This document shows, one piece after another, positions 6,024 through 6,776 of a stretch of DNA of 6,776 bases (positions within the stretch are counted from its first letter, which is position 1; each line of letters opens with the position of its first letter). This stretch comes from Bacteroidota bacterium. GTDB lineage: Bacteria > Bacteroidota > Bacteroidia > B-17B0 > Aurantibacillaceae. The position numbers were made by a program, and so were the translations under genes. The DNA lies in assembly GCA_025359355.1 (NCBI GenBank), contig JANYGR010000259.1, forward strand, positions 1 through 6,776, read 5' to 3'. The notes beneath the pieces were generated by a model, which saw nothing but the letters and a program-made list of their open reading frames with translations, was not told where the DNA came from and did no database searches.

Positions 6024-6776
6024 TTATACTCCAATTTTATCATTTACTATTTTTAAAATTTCAGCTTCCAAAGCAATTGTTTTTTGTTCAATTGCTTTTC
6101 CTTTTGCAATAATTTCATTGACAACAGTTTTATCGTCATAGCCGCTAGCATTTATACGAACATTCATAAAAGCACCCATTACGGCACTTCTAGAACATAA
6201 TGCGCCTACACCTGCATCACTTACTGAGTTTGGATTTCCAATTTCAGCCATCGCTTTTACAAGAGTCATACTATCAAAAGATAATTGCATCACTTTAAAC
6301 GGAATGTCGATAGCAAATTTAGTAGCTGCTTGGATAGCTTGTTTGCGTAATGTTTTTTCTTCATCAGTAGATTTAGGTAAACCAAAAGCCGTCATAATTT
6401 TATTAAAGGCTGCTGTATCTGCATCCACTAATTTTGTAAGCTCGTCTTTGTAATGTTGCCCTTTTTCAGCCCAATTACTAAACTCTTCCCAGCGATCATC
6501 CCATCCTTTTTTATGTGAAGATAAATTAGCCACCATTGTCGCTAACGACACTCCCAATGCGCCAATGTAGGCTGATATAGAGCCACCGCCAGGTGCAGGA
6601 CTTTCACTGGCTGTTTCATCAGCAAATTCAGTTAAGGTCATAGTTACTAATTTACTATCTGCTTTGTCTTTTAGTAAATATTCGATAATACGCTCTTCGG
6701 GTTTAAAAGAAGATAACTCATCTAAACCCATTGATTTTACAGCTATTTTTATTAATTCTTTTTCTGATACACCAAT
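6024..6776 (-). CDS. ftcD: Formiminotransferase-cyclodeaminase (FTCD), C-terminal part (5' end outside window)
   Basis: The frame stays open to the right edge: 250 residues are visible before the TAA at 6026-6024. The ATG at 6731 is internal, because upstream codons read IGVSEKELIKIAVKS, matching the end of the formiminotransferase half in fused Bacteroidetes enzymes. After a linker (GLDEL to EYLL), the cyclodeaminase domain covers visible residues about 43-250, with SPAPGGGS (59-66), DADTAAFNKIM (118-128) and GNPNSVSDAGVGAL (180-193), all family hallmarks. The whole enzyme (about 560 residues is usual) moves the formimino group from formiminoglutamate to tetrahydrofolate and then releases ammonia to give 5,10-methenyl-THF, the last stage of histidine degradation. 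It acts in the cytoplasm. The visible part is intact, with no frameshift. It is the first visible gene of the minus-strand cluster; any other hut genes would lie beyond the right edge. A stand-alone cyclodeaminase is unlikely given the continuous upstream homology. Confidence 0.92.
   Translation of the reverse strand: MGVSEKELIKIAVKSMGLDELSSFKPEERIIEYLLKDKADSKLVTMTLTEFADETASESPAPGGGSISAYIGALGVSLATMVANLSSHKKGWDDRWEEFSNWAEKGQHYKDELTKLVDADTAAFNKIMTAFGLPKSTDEEKTLRKQAIQAATKFAIDIPFKVMQLSFDSMTLVKAMAEIGNPNSVSDAGVGALCSRSAVMGAFMNVRINASGYDDKTVVNEIIAKGKAIEQKTIALEAEILKIVNDKIGV

Noticed and set aside
1950..6776. Functional link between hisS and ftcD through histidine
   Set aside because: They are on opposite strands, separated by two genes, with no shared regulatory site; histidine charging and histidine degradation being near each other is most simply coincidence.

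Overview
The window is AT-rich DNA that looks like the chromosome of a Bacteroidota (Bacteroidetes) bacterium. The evidence is a DUF6029-type outer-membrane protein next to an Omp28-like lipoprotein, a long-form histidyl-tRNA synthetase of the type seen in this phylum, a fused formiminotransferase-cyclodeaminase, and gene starts that lack Shine-Dalgarno sequences. I cannot name the genus. I see no mobile element, CRISPR array, tRNA or rRNA, and no gene-free stretch longer than about 115 bases.

Layout. Positions 1-942 (+) hold the C-terminal part of a DUF6029-like beta-barrel protein, open at the left edge. Nineteen bases later, an Omp28-family lipoprotein with a CGNC thioredoxin-type motif is encoded at 962-1834 (+). 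This pair ends at a perfect 32-bp palindromic terminator (1851-1882). A short intergenic region with a possible Bacteroidetes-type promoter leads into hisS (1950-3338, +). hisS meets a convergent minus-strand cluster, and the two reading frames overlap by 9 bases (3330-3338).

Read in its own direction, the minus-strand cluster is: the C-terminal 250 residues of FTCD (open at the right edge, 6776-6024); a 594-residue GT-C/TMTC-like membrane protein with C-terminal TPRs (6017-4233); and an EamA/DMT-family permease that starts on GTG (4229-3330). Gaps are 6 and 3 bases, so the three are very probably co-transcribed and translationally coupled. Their functions have no obvious link: histidine breakdown and folate one-carbon transfer, a predicted lipid-linked-sugar glycosyltransferase, and a small-molecule exporter.

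Most of the window is ordinary housekeeping and envelope content. The most interesting points are: the only two cysteines in the visible part of the barrel protein form a C-x4-C motif in its last inter-strand loop, beside a gene for a CxxC lipoprotein; the TMTC-like protein is of unknown substrate; and the permease has Gly in the usual second-repeat Glu-Pro motif. The apparent ATG at 6731 is internal to FTCD and not a real start.
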